Positions 1-5,471 of a stretch of 7,857 nucleotides of DNA are shown in pieces. The notes under the pieces were generated by a model. That model searched no databases. It saw only the letters and a program-made list of their open reading frames with translations, and was not told where the DNA came from. Every line of letters begins with the position of its first letter. The stretch's first letter is position 1. This stretch comes from an uncultured Alphaproteobacteria bacterium (GTDB taxonomy: Bacteria; Pseudomonadota; Alphaproteobacteria; RF32; CAG-239): assembly GCA_944391365.1 (NCBI GenBank), contig CALXTH010000117.1:1-7857 (forward strand), read 5' to 3'. Made by a program: the position numbers and the translations under genes.

Positions 1-710
1 GTCCGGATTATATTTATTCGGTTGACGGCTCAGATGCGGCGCGTCAGCGGACGGAACAGGCTTATTATAATAATATGATCAGCAATTTTCAGCCGCAGTT
101 TGATCAGCAGCGGAGTGATTTGGAAACCAGGCTGGCCAATCAGGGGCTGGCTGTCGGCAGTGAGGCTTATCAGCGGGCGATGAATGATTTGAACACGCAG
201 CAGAACAATGCTTATGTTAATGCGGCAAATCAGGCCGTGATGAGCGGGCAGAGTGCTTTCAGTCAGAGTTTGCGTGATAATATCAACAGTGCGAATTTTA
301 CTAATAATGCCAGAATGCTGCCGGTTAATGAGATTTTGCAGCTACTGACCAATTCAATATCAGGGTATGACAAGAATATGGCCATGTACGGGATTTTGAA
401 TCCGGCTGATCAGCAGATTGCCCAGAATCGCCTGTATAATTCTCAGGCTCAGCAGGCTGCCGGAGACAAGTTTATTCAGGGGGCGTTGAACGGGGCGGCA
501 CTGGCTTTTTCTGATGCCAGAATAAAAGAAAATATTAAACCGGTCGGTCGTTTGGATAACGGTTTGAGCGTTTATGTATTTAATTTTATCGGCGATGATG
601 TGCCGCAAATTGGTTTGTTGGCGCAAGAGGTGCGAAAAGTTCATCCGGAGGCGGTGTTTGAAGACGAGCAGGGGATTTTGCGCGTCGATTATGCGGCGGC
701 CGTTATGTAA
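1..710 (+). CDS. Phage tail fibre/structural protein with short C-terminal S74 (endosialidase chaperone-type) domain, 5' truncated
   Basis: The frame is open from position 3 with no stop, so the gene starts upstream; the Met at 75 is probably internal. The visible part is rich in Gln, Asn and Ala and includes LANQGLAVGSEAYQRAM, a motif I associate with tail-tip proteins of podovirus-like prophages. Its last ~65 residues, from SDARIKENI through IGLLAQEV to VDYAAAVM, match the core of the S74 intramolecular chaperone domain, which in endosialidase-type fibres helps trimerisation and can cleave itself off. The SDARxK segment keeps the Ser and Lys of the family's Ser-Lys dyad. The domain stops right after VDY, without the long C-terminal helix of full-length S74 proteins, so self-cleavage is uncertain. 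The next gene follows after a 68-base gap holding a hairpin. The S74 call is firm; the exact virion role is inference. Confidence 0.8.
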   Translation, partial: PDYIYSVDGSDAARQRTEQAYYNNMISNFQPQFDQQRSDLETRLANQGLAVGSEAYQRAMNDLNTQQNNAYVNAANQAVMSGQSAFSQSLRDNINSANFTNNARMLPVNEILQLLTNSISGYDKNMAMYGILNPADQQIAQNRLYNSQAQQAAGDKFIQGALNGAALAFSDARIKENIKPVGRLDNGLSVYVFNFIGDDVPQIGLLAQEVRKVHPEAVFEDEQGILRVDYAAAVM

Positions 711-731
711 ACAAAATTTGTGGTTTGGAAT

Positions 732-757
732 AAAGCTCCGGGGTTGCCGGAGCTTTT
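732..757 (+). terminator. Intercistronic hairpin, probable weak intrinsic terminator
   Basis: A perfect 10-bp stem (732-741 with 747-756, AAAGCTCCGG against CCGGAGCTTT) closes a 5-base loop. Only four T (754-757, three of them in the stem) follow, so termination is probably partial. It would lower expression of downstream tail genes relative to the upstream structural gene, or protect the upstream mRNA 3' end. Confidence 0.55.
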
Positions 758-778
758 GTATAATAAGGAGAAAGAAAA

Positions 779-1552
779 ATGGCTTTTGACAGTCAGGGAA
801 ATTTTTCAAGAGTGCATAACTGGGAAGATGACCGGCGAAATGATATTGAAATCGTGACGGATCATCATGATGAGGAAGACGATAATTTTGCCGCCGGGCT
901 TAACCAGTGTTTTTTGCGGGACGGGCGTGTGGCAATGCAGGATAATTTTGATGCCGGGAATTTTCAGCTGAAAAACGTGCGGGAGGCGACGCTGGACAAA
1001 GATGCCGTGAATTTCAAACAGCTGAAAGACCAGATTGATGTTTTGAAGACGGCATTGCTTGGTCATTTGAACAACGGATTGAAAGTCGGTGATATCAAGT
1101 ATTCTTTGCAGACGGCCAATCATGATAACTGGCTTTTGTGCGACGGGCAGGAAATCAGCCGCGCGGATTATCCGGATTTGTTTAAGGTTATCGGTATTAA
1201 TTTTGGTGCCGGGAACGGGACGACAACTTTCAATGTGCCGGATTATCGCGGGTGTTTTATCCGGATGCTGGGTGAGACGTCTGCCGAAGATTTTTATACA
1301 AAACAGGCGGAAGGGCTGCCGAATATTACCGGGGCGTCGACGGGGGCGAGTTTCAGCAATATCGGGGCCGGTTCAGGGTGTGTCTTGACCTCAGGCAGCG
1401 GCCAGTATACGACCGGGACACCGATCAGCGGCGGGTATAGTACATTTACGATAGATGCGTCAAAATCAAGTGCGGTTTACGGGGCTTCGGCTCATGTGAC
1501 ACCGGAAAATTTTGCGGTCAATTATTTTATTAAGGCAAAGGCGGAGGTTTAG
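779..1552 (+). CDS. Phage tail-collar domain fibre protein
   Basis: The 257-residue product looks like a short tail fibre. Residues about 35-85 (LNQCFLRDG, then a GNFQLKNV...DAVNFKQL segment) match the N-terminal anchoring pattern of many fibres. Residues about 103-160 form a phage tail-collar domain: VGDIKYSL, the WLLCDGQEISRADYPDLF core, then FNVPDYRGCFIRM. The tail is Gly/Ser/Thr-rich and ends in NYFIKAKAEV, the usual end of collar proteins. Such proteins sit at the tail tip and contact the host surface. AAGGAG lies about 9 bases before the ATG. The stop at 1550-1552 nearly abuts the next start at 1554, so the two are probably co-translated. Family call strong; receptor unknown. Confidence 0.88.
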   Translation: MAFDSQGNFSRVHNWEDDRRNDIEIVTDHHDEEDDNFAAGLNQCFLRDGRVAMQDNFDAGNFQLKNVREATLDKDAVNFKQLKDQIDVLKTALLGHLNNGLKVGDIKYSLQTANHDNWLLCDGQEISRADYPDLFKVIGINFGAGNGTTTFNVPDYRGCFIRMLGETSAEDFYTKQAEGLPNITGASTGASFSNIGAGSGCVLTSGSGQYTTGTPISGGYSTFTIDASKSSAVYGASAHVTPENFAVNYFIKAKAEV

Positions 1553-1553
1553 G

Positions 1554-1931
1554 ATGAGTTCAAAGATGACAGCAACCGGTATTGTGATTACCCAGGGGGA
1601 TACGTTGAATATTCCTCTGAAATTTGCTTATAACCGGACGGATGGCGTGAAGGTTCCGATTAATCTGGAGCATTCGGTGTTGAGAATGCAGGTGCGGGCC
1701 AGTGCGGATGCGCAGCCGGTGATTAAAAAGGAAGTTCATACACATGTGGATGCCGCCAATGGGCGAACGGTTATGCAGCTGACGGCTGAGGATACGAATA
1801 TTCCGGTCGGTGATTATTATACCGATATGGAGATTCAGTTTATTGACGGGCAGAAGTTTACGTTTTATCCGGTGAAGACCGGTTGTCAGGCTTATTTCAG
1901 GGTTGTGGAACAGTTTACGAAGGGAGATTAA
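1554..1931 (+). CDS. BppU-like phage baseplate/fibre-connector protein
   Basis: A 125-residue protein. I chose the start at 1554 because GGAGG lies at 1543-1547, six bases upstream, and translation would begin one base after the preceding stop; the frame is open further upstream (ATG at 1512) but that part lies inside the collar gene. The sequence begins with ITQGDTLNIPLKF, then has alternating beta-like segments with IKKEV and PVGDYYTDMEIQF. This resembles the N-terminal domain of upper-baseplate proteins (BppU family), which attach receptor-binding fibres to the baseplate. Length and position between a collar fibre and a long coiled-coil fibre support a connector role. The similarity is by pattern only; a generic structural protein is the alternative. 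Confidence 0.55.
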   Translation: MSSKMTATGIVITQGDTLNIPLKFAYNRTDGVKVPINLEHSVLRMQVRASADAQPVIKKEVHTHVDAANGRTVMQLTAEDTNIPVGDYYTDMEIQFIDGQKFTFYPVKTGCQAYFRVVEQFTKGD

Positions 1932-1936
1932 AAGCG

Positions 1937-3127
1937 ATGAGCGATATTGTTTATGTGGAAAATGAGCTGAACGGGCTTGAGGTGGTGATTAATGACATTG
2001 AGCAGGAAGTGACGCCGGAGGGGGTTATTTTTGTACGCAATGGTGAGGCTGAAATCAAGGCTTATGCTGATGATATTATTAAACCGGGGATTGATACTTA
2101 TGCCGAAGAACAGAAAAGTGACATCGCAAAATTTATGGCACAGCAAACCGAGGCTGCTAAAACTGAGTTGTCAGTCAATGTGGCAGCGCAGCAGAAACCG
2201 GCACTTGATGCTTATACAGAAGTCAAAAAGGCTGAGCTTGATGACTATGAGCAGGACAAAGAAAGTGCGTTGGGGGATTATGCTTCAGCCATCATCAATG
2301 CGATGACCAGTCTGAGGGATGCGGCGGCAACTTCGGAAGCAAATGCGGCGGACAGTGCGAGCGCGGCAGCGTTATCGGCAAGTTCTGCGGCCGATGTCAT
2401 TGATGGGTTTGACAATTATGCTGCAGAAAAACAGTCGGCTTTTGATACGAATGCGACCGTACAAATTCAGGCAGCGAATCAGGTAATCAGTGAGCATAAA
2501 GCGGTGTTGGTGGCAGAGTTTGATGAGTATGCGGCGGGGAAGCAGGCGGAGGTTGACGCTTCAGCAGCTGCAGCCCAAGCGTCAGAAAACAATGCCAAAA
2601 CGAGTGAAGAGGTCTGTCAAGATGTCTTGGAGCGACTGGGGACGGTGATTAAAATCAAAGGCCGGGTTGACGCGGTTGATAATCTTCCGGCTTCCGGAAA
2701 TCTGAACGGGGATGCCTATCTGGTCGGAAGTGCGGGCGGCGATAATTTTGCCGAATATTTCTGGTTTTCTGATCACTGGGAGTTTTTGGGCACAACCGGA
2801 ACAAAACTGGCCTGGGGTAATATTACCGGCGAAATCAGCGCGCAAACCGATTTGCAGGAGGCGTTTGCTTTGAAGGCCGATGCGGCCGCGGTTAATGCGT
2901 CGCTGGATTTGAAAGCCGATGCTTCAGCAGTGGAAAGCAGTCTTGCCCTGAAGGCAAATCTTGATAGTCCGGTTTTCAGCGGAACCCCGACAGTGCCGAC
3001 TGTGGCGGTTTCGGATAATTCGCAGCAGGTGATTAACAGCGCGTGGTTTAATCAGAAGATGGTGGTGGTTGAAACTTTGCCGGAAAGCCCGGACGCCAAT
3101 GTGTTTTATTTTTGCACAAATTCGTAG
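1937..3127 (+). CDS. Ala-rich coiled-coil phage tail fibre
   Basis: The 396-residue product has fibre architecture. Residues about 1-50 look like a small globular head. Residues about 50-235 are long Ala/Glu/Lys/Ser-rich heptad-like helix, including an Ala/Ser/Asp run near 135-160 typical of trimeric fibre shafts. A VDAVDNLPASGNLNGDAYLV module near 256 with a following YFWFSDHWEFLG resembles small fibre domains. It ends with tail-fibre repeats: WGNITGEISAQTDLQEAF, three LKAD/LKAN steps, and a SPVFSGTPTVPTV motif close to the Phage_fiber_2 repeat. The start at 1937 is chosen over the in-frame ATG at 1883 because GGGAG at 1922-1926 precedes it and the upstream part lies in the previous gene. 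Probably a homotrimeric host-recognition fibre. Confidence 0.85.
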   Translation: MSDIVYVENELNGLEVVINDIEQEVTPEGVIFVRNGEAEIKAYADDIIKPGIDTYAEEQKSDIAKFMAQQTEAAKTELSVNVAAQQKPALDAYTEVKKAELDDYEQDKESALGDYASAIINAMTSLRDAAATSEANAADSASAAALSASSAADVIDGFDNYAAEKQSAFDTNATVQIQAANQVISEHKAVLVAEFDEYAAGKQAEVDASAAAAQASENNAKTSEEVCQDVLERLGTVIKIKGRVDAVDNLPASGNLNGDAYLVGSAGGDNFAEYFWFSDHWEFLGTTGTKLAWGNITGEISAQTDLQEAFALKADAAAVNASLDLKADASAVESSLALKANLDSPVFSGTPTVPTVAVSDNSQQVINSAWFNQKMVVVETLPESPDANVFYFCTNS

Positions 3128-3138
3128 GAGGCAGAAAT

Positions 3139-3786
3139 ATGGGATATAAGCTTTACAAGGGAAATCAGCGGATCAAGAAAGTGTTTAAGGGCGGGACGGC
3201 GGTTAAGAAAATTTACAAGGGGTCGACGTTGATTTGGCAGGCTGATCCGTATCCGCCGGGGACGGTTAAGCTTGATGTCAGTGCGGCAACCGGAGATCAG
3301 ACGATTGAGCTCAAGGAAGGCATTTATAAAATTGAGGCGGTTGGTTCGGGGTCTAACGGTAACGGTGCGGCGGTTGTTGCCGTGGGCATTATTTATTACG
3401 GCGGTGGCGGATCCGGGGCGGTTTTTGTCGGGGAGATGAAGCTGCCTTCCGGGACATATCATTACGGTATCGGTTCACCAAACAGCGGCGCTCCGGCTTA
3501 TTTGTGCCTTGGCAGTGCCAGCGGAGACGGGGTCAGCGCCGGTGGGGCGCAACCTTCTTCTTTTATGCGGTTTGCCGGAAATACCGGCGGCGTTTTGAGT
3601 GTGACAGAAGACTGGATTGTCGGGACGCCGGAGGTGAAATCAAACGGCAACCAAGGCGTATCATCAAGCGGTTTTTCCGGTGCGGTTGCGGGCGGGGCCT
3701 CGCTTTATAACGGCAAAGGTGCCGGCGGAGCTTCCGAAGGTTCCGGAGGTCTCGGCATGTTGAGAGTGACGTATTTGCGGCAGTGA
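3139..3786 (+). CDS. Gly-rich phage tail-tip adhesin, probable receptor-binding protein
   Basis: A 215-residue product beginning at 3139, seven bases after a strong TAGGAGG (3125-3131) that overlaps the preceding stop. Residues about 3-34 hold three short repeats of the type YKGnxxIKK / FKGGTAVKK / YKGSTLIWQ, a beta-repeat common at the N-terminus of phage tail-tip proteins. After a Pro-rich linker (PYPPG) comes a beta-rich segment, then a C-terminal half very rich in Gly and Ser (GGGGSGAVFVG, GGAGG-type runs) ending in LGMLRVTYLRQ. Gly-rich loops presenting variable residues are known from phage adhesins such as T-even gp38, and the last gene of a tail operon is the usual place for the receptor-binding protein. 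Role inferred from composition and position. Confidence 0.65.
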   Translation: MGYKLYKGNQRIKKVFKGGTAVKKIYKGSTLIWQADPYPPGTVKLDVSAATGDQTIELKEGIYKIEAVGSGSNGNGAAVVAVGIIYYGGGGSGAVFVGEMKLPSGTYHYGIGSPNSGAPAYLCLGSASGDGVSAGGAQPSSFMRFAGNTGGVLSVTEDWIVGTPEVKSNGNQGVSSSGFSGAVAGGASLYNGKGAGGASEGSGGLGMLRVTYLRQ

Positions 3787-3810
3787 AAGGAGATGGAGAT
3801 GGGTATCAAA

Positions 3811-3838
3811 GGGCGGAATTGCTGATACAATTCCGCCT
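3811..3838. terminator. Bidirectional terminator hairpin between tail operon and minus-strand peptide gene
   Basis: A perfect 10-bp stem GGCGGAATTG/CAATTCCGCC (3812-3821 with 3828-3837) and a 6-base loop, extended by one G-T pair. It lies 25 bases after the last tail stop and just after the stop of the minus-strand peptide ORF, as a shared terminator between convergent units would. T-tracts are poor on both sides (CTTT on minus, TCATCATT on plus), so efficiency is uncertain. Confidence 0.5.
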
Positions 3839-3843
3839 CATCA

Positions 3844-3915
3844 TTATCTTATGATTATAATGATGATTTTAAGCACCATTATAAAGATGCTTAAAACTTT
3901 GACTAAGTTCATCAT
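3844..3915 (-). CDS. Candidate type I toxin: 22-23-residue hydrophobic membrane peptide
   Basis: On the minus strand AAAGGA (3925-3920) precedes two consecutive ATGs at 3915 and 3912; the second has the better seven-base spacing. The peptide reads MMNLVKVLSIFIMVLKIIIIIIR and stops at 3846-3844. Residues 4-22 are almost entirely Ile, Leu, Val, Met and Phe with two Lys, and it ends in Arg: one short transmembrane helix with basic residues, the form of small membrane-acting type I toxins (the Ibs and TisB peptides also begin M(M)xLV or MNLV). A hairpin terminator follows the stop; upstream lie a long structured leader, a strong promoter and an opposing small RNA. No family assignment is claimed; an alternative is a chance ORF in AT-rich, hairpin-rich DNA (9-10-bp stems 3838-3847/3857-3866 and 3867-3875/3888-3896 lie within it). 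Confidence 0.55.
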   Translation of the reverse strand: MMNLVKVLSIFIMVLKIIIIIIR

Positions 3916-3944
3916 CTTTTCCTTTCAGCCCTTAGAGGCGGTTG

Positions 3945-4054
3945 GGAAAGAAGCTGACCTGAATGCATAAAAGTAAAAAGTACTTGACTTTTTTATTATT
4001 CTATGCGATACTTCCAACATAAGAATGGGAAGTTGCAGAGGTCAACTTCTTTCC
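3945..4054 (-). promoter_or_regulatory. Long-range 16-bp stem in the peptide mRNA leader
   Basis: The 16-base arms 3945-3960 and 4039-4054 are inverted repeats. Read as minus-strand RNA, all 16 positions pair, one as U-G; read as plus-strand RNA the same position is a C-A mismatch. The stem would lie in the leader of the minus-strand peptide mRNA. The downstream arm contains CUUCUUUCC, which could instead pair with the peptide's own GGAAAAG ribosome-binding region, suggesting a two-state switch. The switch is inference. Confidence 0.5.
3984..4012 (+). promoter_or_regulatory. Sigma70-type promoter of the + strand small RNA
   Basis: TTGACT (3984-3989), a 17-base spacer and GATACT (4007-4012): five of six and four of six consensus matches. 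Start expected near 4019. No coding start with a ribosome site follows before the terminator at 4065-4101, so the product should be a short untranslated RNA. Confidence 0.6.
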
Positions 4055-4101
4055 GAGTTGGAGAAAAGTCTGGCGAGTTGAGGTCGCCGGACTTTGTTTT
4101 T
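4019..4101 (+). ncRNA. Candidate antitoxin small RNA, antisense to the peptide mRNA leader
   Basis: Bounded by a promoter at 3984-4012 and an intrinsic terminator ending in five T at 4097-4101, giving about 82 nt. It should form a 5' hairpin, GAAGTTG (4029-4035) with CAACTTC (4043-4049) around a 7-base loop, a short single-stranded linker, and the terminator hairpin. The minus-strand promoter at 4126-4099 starts a transcript near 4092, so about 74 nt of this RNA are perfectly complementary to the first part of the peptide mRNA leader. That is the arrangement of cis-antisense type I antitoxins acting on a 5' leader (compare rdl/ldr or IsoA/AapA). I know of no named RNA family with this sequence. 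Confidence 0.55.
4065..4101 (+). terminator. Intrinsic terminator of the + strand small RNA
   Basis: A 12-bp stem (4065-4076 with 4084-4095), a 7-base loop, then G and five T. One pair is U-G in the plus-strand RNA and would be an A-C mismatch in the minus-strand RNA, so the hairpin is tuned for the plus strand. On the minus strand the same sequence gives the peptide mRNA a stem-loop at its very 5' end. Confidence 0.8.
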
Positions 4102-4126
4102 ATATATAAAAAGTTTTAAAAGTCAA
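4099..4126 (-). promoter_or_regulatory. Strong sigma70-type promoter of the peptide mRNA
   Basis: On the minus strand TTGACT (4126-4121), a 16-base spacer and TATAAA (4104-4099), each five of six consensus. Start expected near 4092, giving a leader of about 177 nt before the peptide start codon. The -10 overlaps the T-tract of the opposing small RNA's terminator, a compact arrangement. A second, weaker minus-strand candidate is TTGACC (4046-4041) with TATGTT (4022-4017). Confidence 0.6.
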
Positions 4127-4135
4127 TTAACAGAT

Positions 4136-4174
4136 ATAAAAAGCCTTCAGTATTTTATGAATACCGAAGGCTTT
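4136..4174 (-). terminator. Intrinsic terminator of the second small RNA
   Basis: Stem arms 4140-4154 and 4160-4174 around a 5-base loop. In minus-strand RNA all 15 positions pair with one G-U; in plus-strand RNA that position is an A-C mismatch. The minus strand ends in five T, two of them beyond the stem, while the plus strand has only TTT inside the stem. It therefore works best leftward and also insulates the peptide promoter. Confidence 0.7.
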
Positions 4175-4219
4175 GCTGTGTTAATAAGGTTTATTATTAT
4201 CATCAAGTTGATTCTTGAT
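4136..4219 (-). ncRNA. Second candidate small RNA, antisense to the lysis-operon leader
   Basis: The transcript predicted from the minus-strand promoter at 4253-4226 starts near 4219 and meets a terminator ending near 4136, about 84 nt. At or just before its 5' end is a perfect 8-bp inverted repeat, TCATCAAG/CTTGATGA (4221-4214 with 4207-4200); then come an AT-rich linker and the terminator hairpin. An 18-codon ATG-initiated ORF inside has no ribosome site, so I treat the RNA as non-coding. It lies antisense to any rightward mRNA running from the tail operon into the lysis genes. It could regulate lysis, the neighbouring peptide, or something in trans; nothing in the sequence decides this. 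Confidence 0.5.
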
Positions 4220-4225
4220 GAAATT

Positions 4226-4253
4226 ATTATACCGAAAAATATGGTGTGGTCAA
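4226..4253 (-). promoter_or_regulatory. Very strong sigma70-type promoter of the second small RNA
   Basis: On the minus strand TTGACC (4253-4248), a 16-base spacer, and a perfect TATAAT (4231-4226). No leftward gene follows before the terminator at 4174-4136. The -35 box touches the ribosome-binding AAGGAG (4252-4257) of the first lysis gene on the other strand. I see no comparable plus-strand promoter for the lysis genes here, so they are probably served by late read-through. Confidence 0.65.
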
Positions 4254-4268
4254 GGAGAAAAAATAAAA

Positions 4269-4526
4269 ATGGATTGGGGATTGATAACGGGATTAACGGC
4301 GATGTGCGGGGTGGTGGTTAATTTTATCCGTATCGGACGCTGGCAGGGGAATATCGAAACGCGGGTCGAGGCACTGGAGAAAGATTCGAGCCATCACGGG
4401 ACGCGTTTGGAAGAAATTGCCGACCTGATTTATAAACAAAATGAGCTGTTGACTGAAGTTAAAGTCAGGCTGGATATTATGATTGAAGAAGGAGGGAGCC
4501 ATGACGGCAAGAGGTATAAGAAATAA
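4269..4526 (+). CDS. Small TM plus coiled-coil protein, first gene of the lysis cassette
   Basis: An 85-residue product with a hydrophobic segment at residues 4-20 (GLITGLTAMCGVVVNFI), then a long charged helix at about 27-72 with heptad spacing (RVEALEKD, RLEEIADLIYKQNELLTEVKVRL). One membrane anchor with a coiled coil just before an endolysin gene fits holin- or haemolysin (XhlA)-like lysis accessory proteins, though XhlA has the opposite order of coil and anchor. AAGGAG at 4252-4257 lies 11 bases before the ATG, a slightly long spacing. Its last 26 bases overlap the next gene, so the two are translationally linked. Specific function not proven. Confidence 0.65.
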   Translation: MDWGLITGLTAMCGVVVNFIRIGRWQGNIETRVEALEKDSSHHGTRLEEIADLIYKQNELLTEVKVRLDIMIEEGGSHDGKRYKK

Positions 4527-4908
4527 CAATCCGGGGAATATCCGGAAAGGGGAGGCCTGGCAGGGTTTGGCGGCTGAGCAGACGGATGAGGCTTTTTGTG
4601 TGTTTCGGTCGGCGGAATACGGTATTCGGGCGCTGGCGAAGGTTTTGCTGACTTATGAGAAGAAGTACGGGCTGAACACGGTGCGGAAGATTATCAGCCG
4701 CTATGCGCCGGAGAGTGAGAATGATACCGGGGCGTATGTGGCCAGTGTGGCCGGGCAGCTCGGCGTCTCTCCGGATGAGGTGATTGAGCTTGAGAACAGG
4801 GCGGTGATGTTGGTGTTGATTAAGGCTATTATCCGGCATGAAAACGGCGAACAGCCTTATGACAATGAAACTTTGGTTAAGGGAATTGAAATGGCGGGTG
4901 TGAAATGA
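4501..4908 (+). CDS. Endolysin-like peptidoglycan hydrolase (annotated in phages as structural protein P5-like)
   Basis: A 135-residue protein starting five bases after GGAGG (4491-4495). It carries the family signature RGIRNNNPGNIR (residues 4-15), a Trp-Gln-Gly step (20-22), FRSAEYGIRAL (35-45), a TYEKKYGLNTVRKII segment, and APESENDTGAYV (69-80). Proteins with these motifs are common in phage lysis cassettes and virions and are thought to cleave the glycan backbone as lysozyme or lytic-transglycosylase-like enzymes. There is no signal peptide or membrane segment, so it would need a holin to reach the wall. It overlaps both neighbours (26 bases upstream, ATGA downstream). The lysis role is well supported by context; the exact bond cleaved is inference. 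Confidence 0.75.
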   Translation: MTARGIRNNNPGNIRKGEAWQGLAAEQTDEAFCVFRSAEYGIRALAKVLLTYEKKYGLNTVRKIISRYAPESENDTGAYVASVAGQLGVSPDEVIELENRAVMLVLIKAIIRHENGEQPYDNETLVKGIEMAGVK

Positions 4909-5471
4909 GTTTGATTAACGGGATATTATGGGCCGTGCTGCGGCGGTGGTATGGCGGCGGCTTTGATGAAAAATACAAATGGTTGGGAAACAGAGGTTTG
5001 CAGACGGCGGTGATGATCACCGCCGTTTTTATTGCGCTTTATGACCGGACAATCTGGTGGGCGGCGTTGGTGCTTGCGGTATGGATACAGTTTCAGTTCT
5101 GGAGCCGGGCGGTCGGTGAAATTCTGGACTGCGGGCGGAGTGAGGTGCAGACGGCGGAAAGTTATGACCGTTGGTTTCGGGCGCCGTTGGACTGGGTTTA
5201 TGACAAGCTCGGCAAGGTGAAGTATACCGGTTTTTATGACTGGTGGTATGGCTGGCTGCGTTACGGGCTGCCGATGATTGTGCCGACTGTGGTGCTCGGC
5301 GACTGGCGTTTTATGGTTATCGGGTTGGCCGGGTCGCCTATTTATCACGGCAGCTGGCGGCTGTTTGAGATGTTTCCGGGGCTGGTGGCAAAGCTTCCGG
5401 CATGGGGCAATGAGCCGAAGACTTTGGCCGAGCTGGTGTATGGATTTGTTTTCGGGGTGCTGATATGGTGA
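4905..5471 (+). CDS. Polytopic, Trp/Tyr-rich membrane protein of the lysis cassette, family unrecognised
   Basis: A 188-residue protein whose ATG overlaps the endolysin stop (ATGA), implying translational coupling; no strong ribosome site is seen. Hydrophobic segments lie at about 33-46, 49-66, 119-131, 133-147 and 173-188. Between them, residues 70-118 form a polar aromatic-rich region (ESYDRWFRAPLDW, YDWWYGWLRYG). Trp and Tyr are unusually frequent. I do not recognise the family. Its place between endolysin and spanins suggests a membrane role in lysis, perhaps holin, antiholin or superinfection exclusion, but the size and topology are not those of a common holin class. The next gene begins inside its last seven bases. 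Confidence 0.7.
   Translation: MSLINGILWAVLRRWYGGGFDEKYKWLGNRGLQTAVMITAVFIALYDRTIWWAALVLAVWIQFQFWSRAVGEILDCGRSEVQTAESYDRWFRAPLDWVYDKLGKVKYTGFYDWWYGWLRYGLPMIVPTVVLGDWRFMVIGLAGSPIYHGSWRLFEMFPGLVAKLPAWGNEPKTLAELVYGFVFGVLIW

Noticed and set aside
3799..3825. ATG with GGAG six bases upstream, eight codons, then stop
   Set aside because: Too short to call as a gene; kept only as a possible stub of a displaced gene in the moron finding.
3937..4080. Imperfect direct repeats (GTTGG-GAAA type) between the peptide leader and the + strand small RNA, suggesting trans pairing
   Set aside because: Needs several bulges for about 14 pairs; the perfect cis overlap from the promoter at 4126-4099 makes it unnecessary.
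4145..4206. 18-codon minus-strand ORF inside the second small RNA
   Set aside because: No ribosome site before its ATG and the frame runs into the terminator stem; a non-coding RNA explains the region better.
4173..4245. Plus-strand promoter for the lysis operon
   Set aside because: Candidate -35/-10 pairs have wrong spacing or three or fewer matches in the -35 box; none is convincing.
4094..4321. 75-codon rightward ORF covering the small-RNA island and the start of the lysis cassette
   Set aside because: No ribosome site; it begins inside the terminator of the + strand small RNA, crosses both hairpins, and its end is the lysis gene read in another frame.
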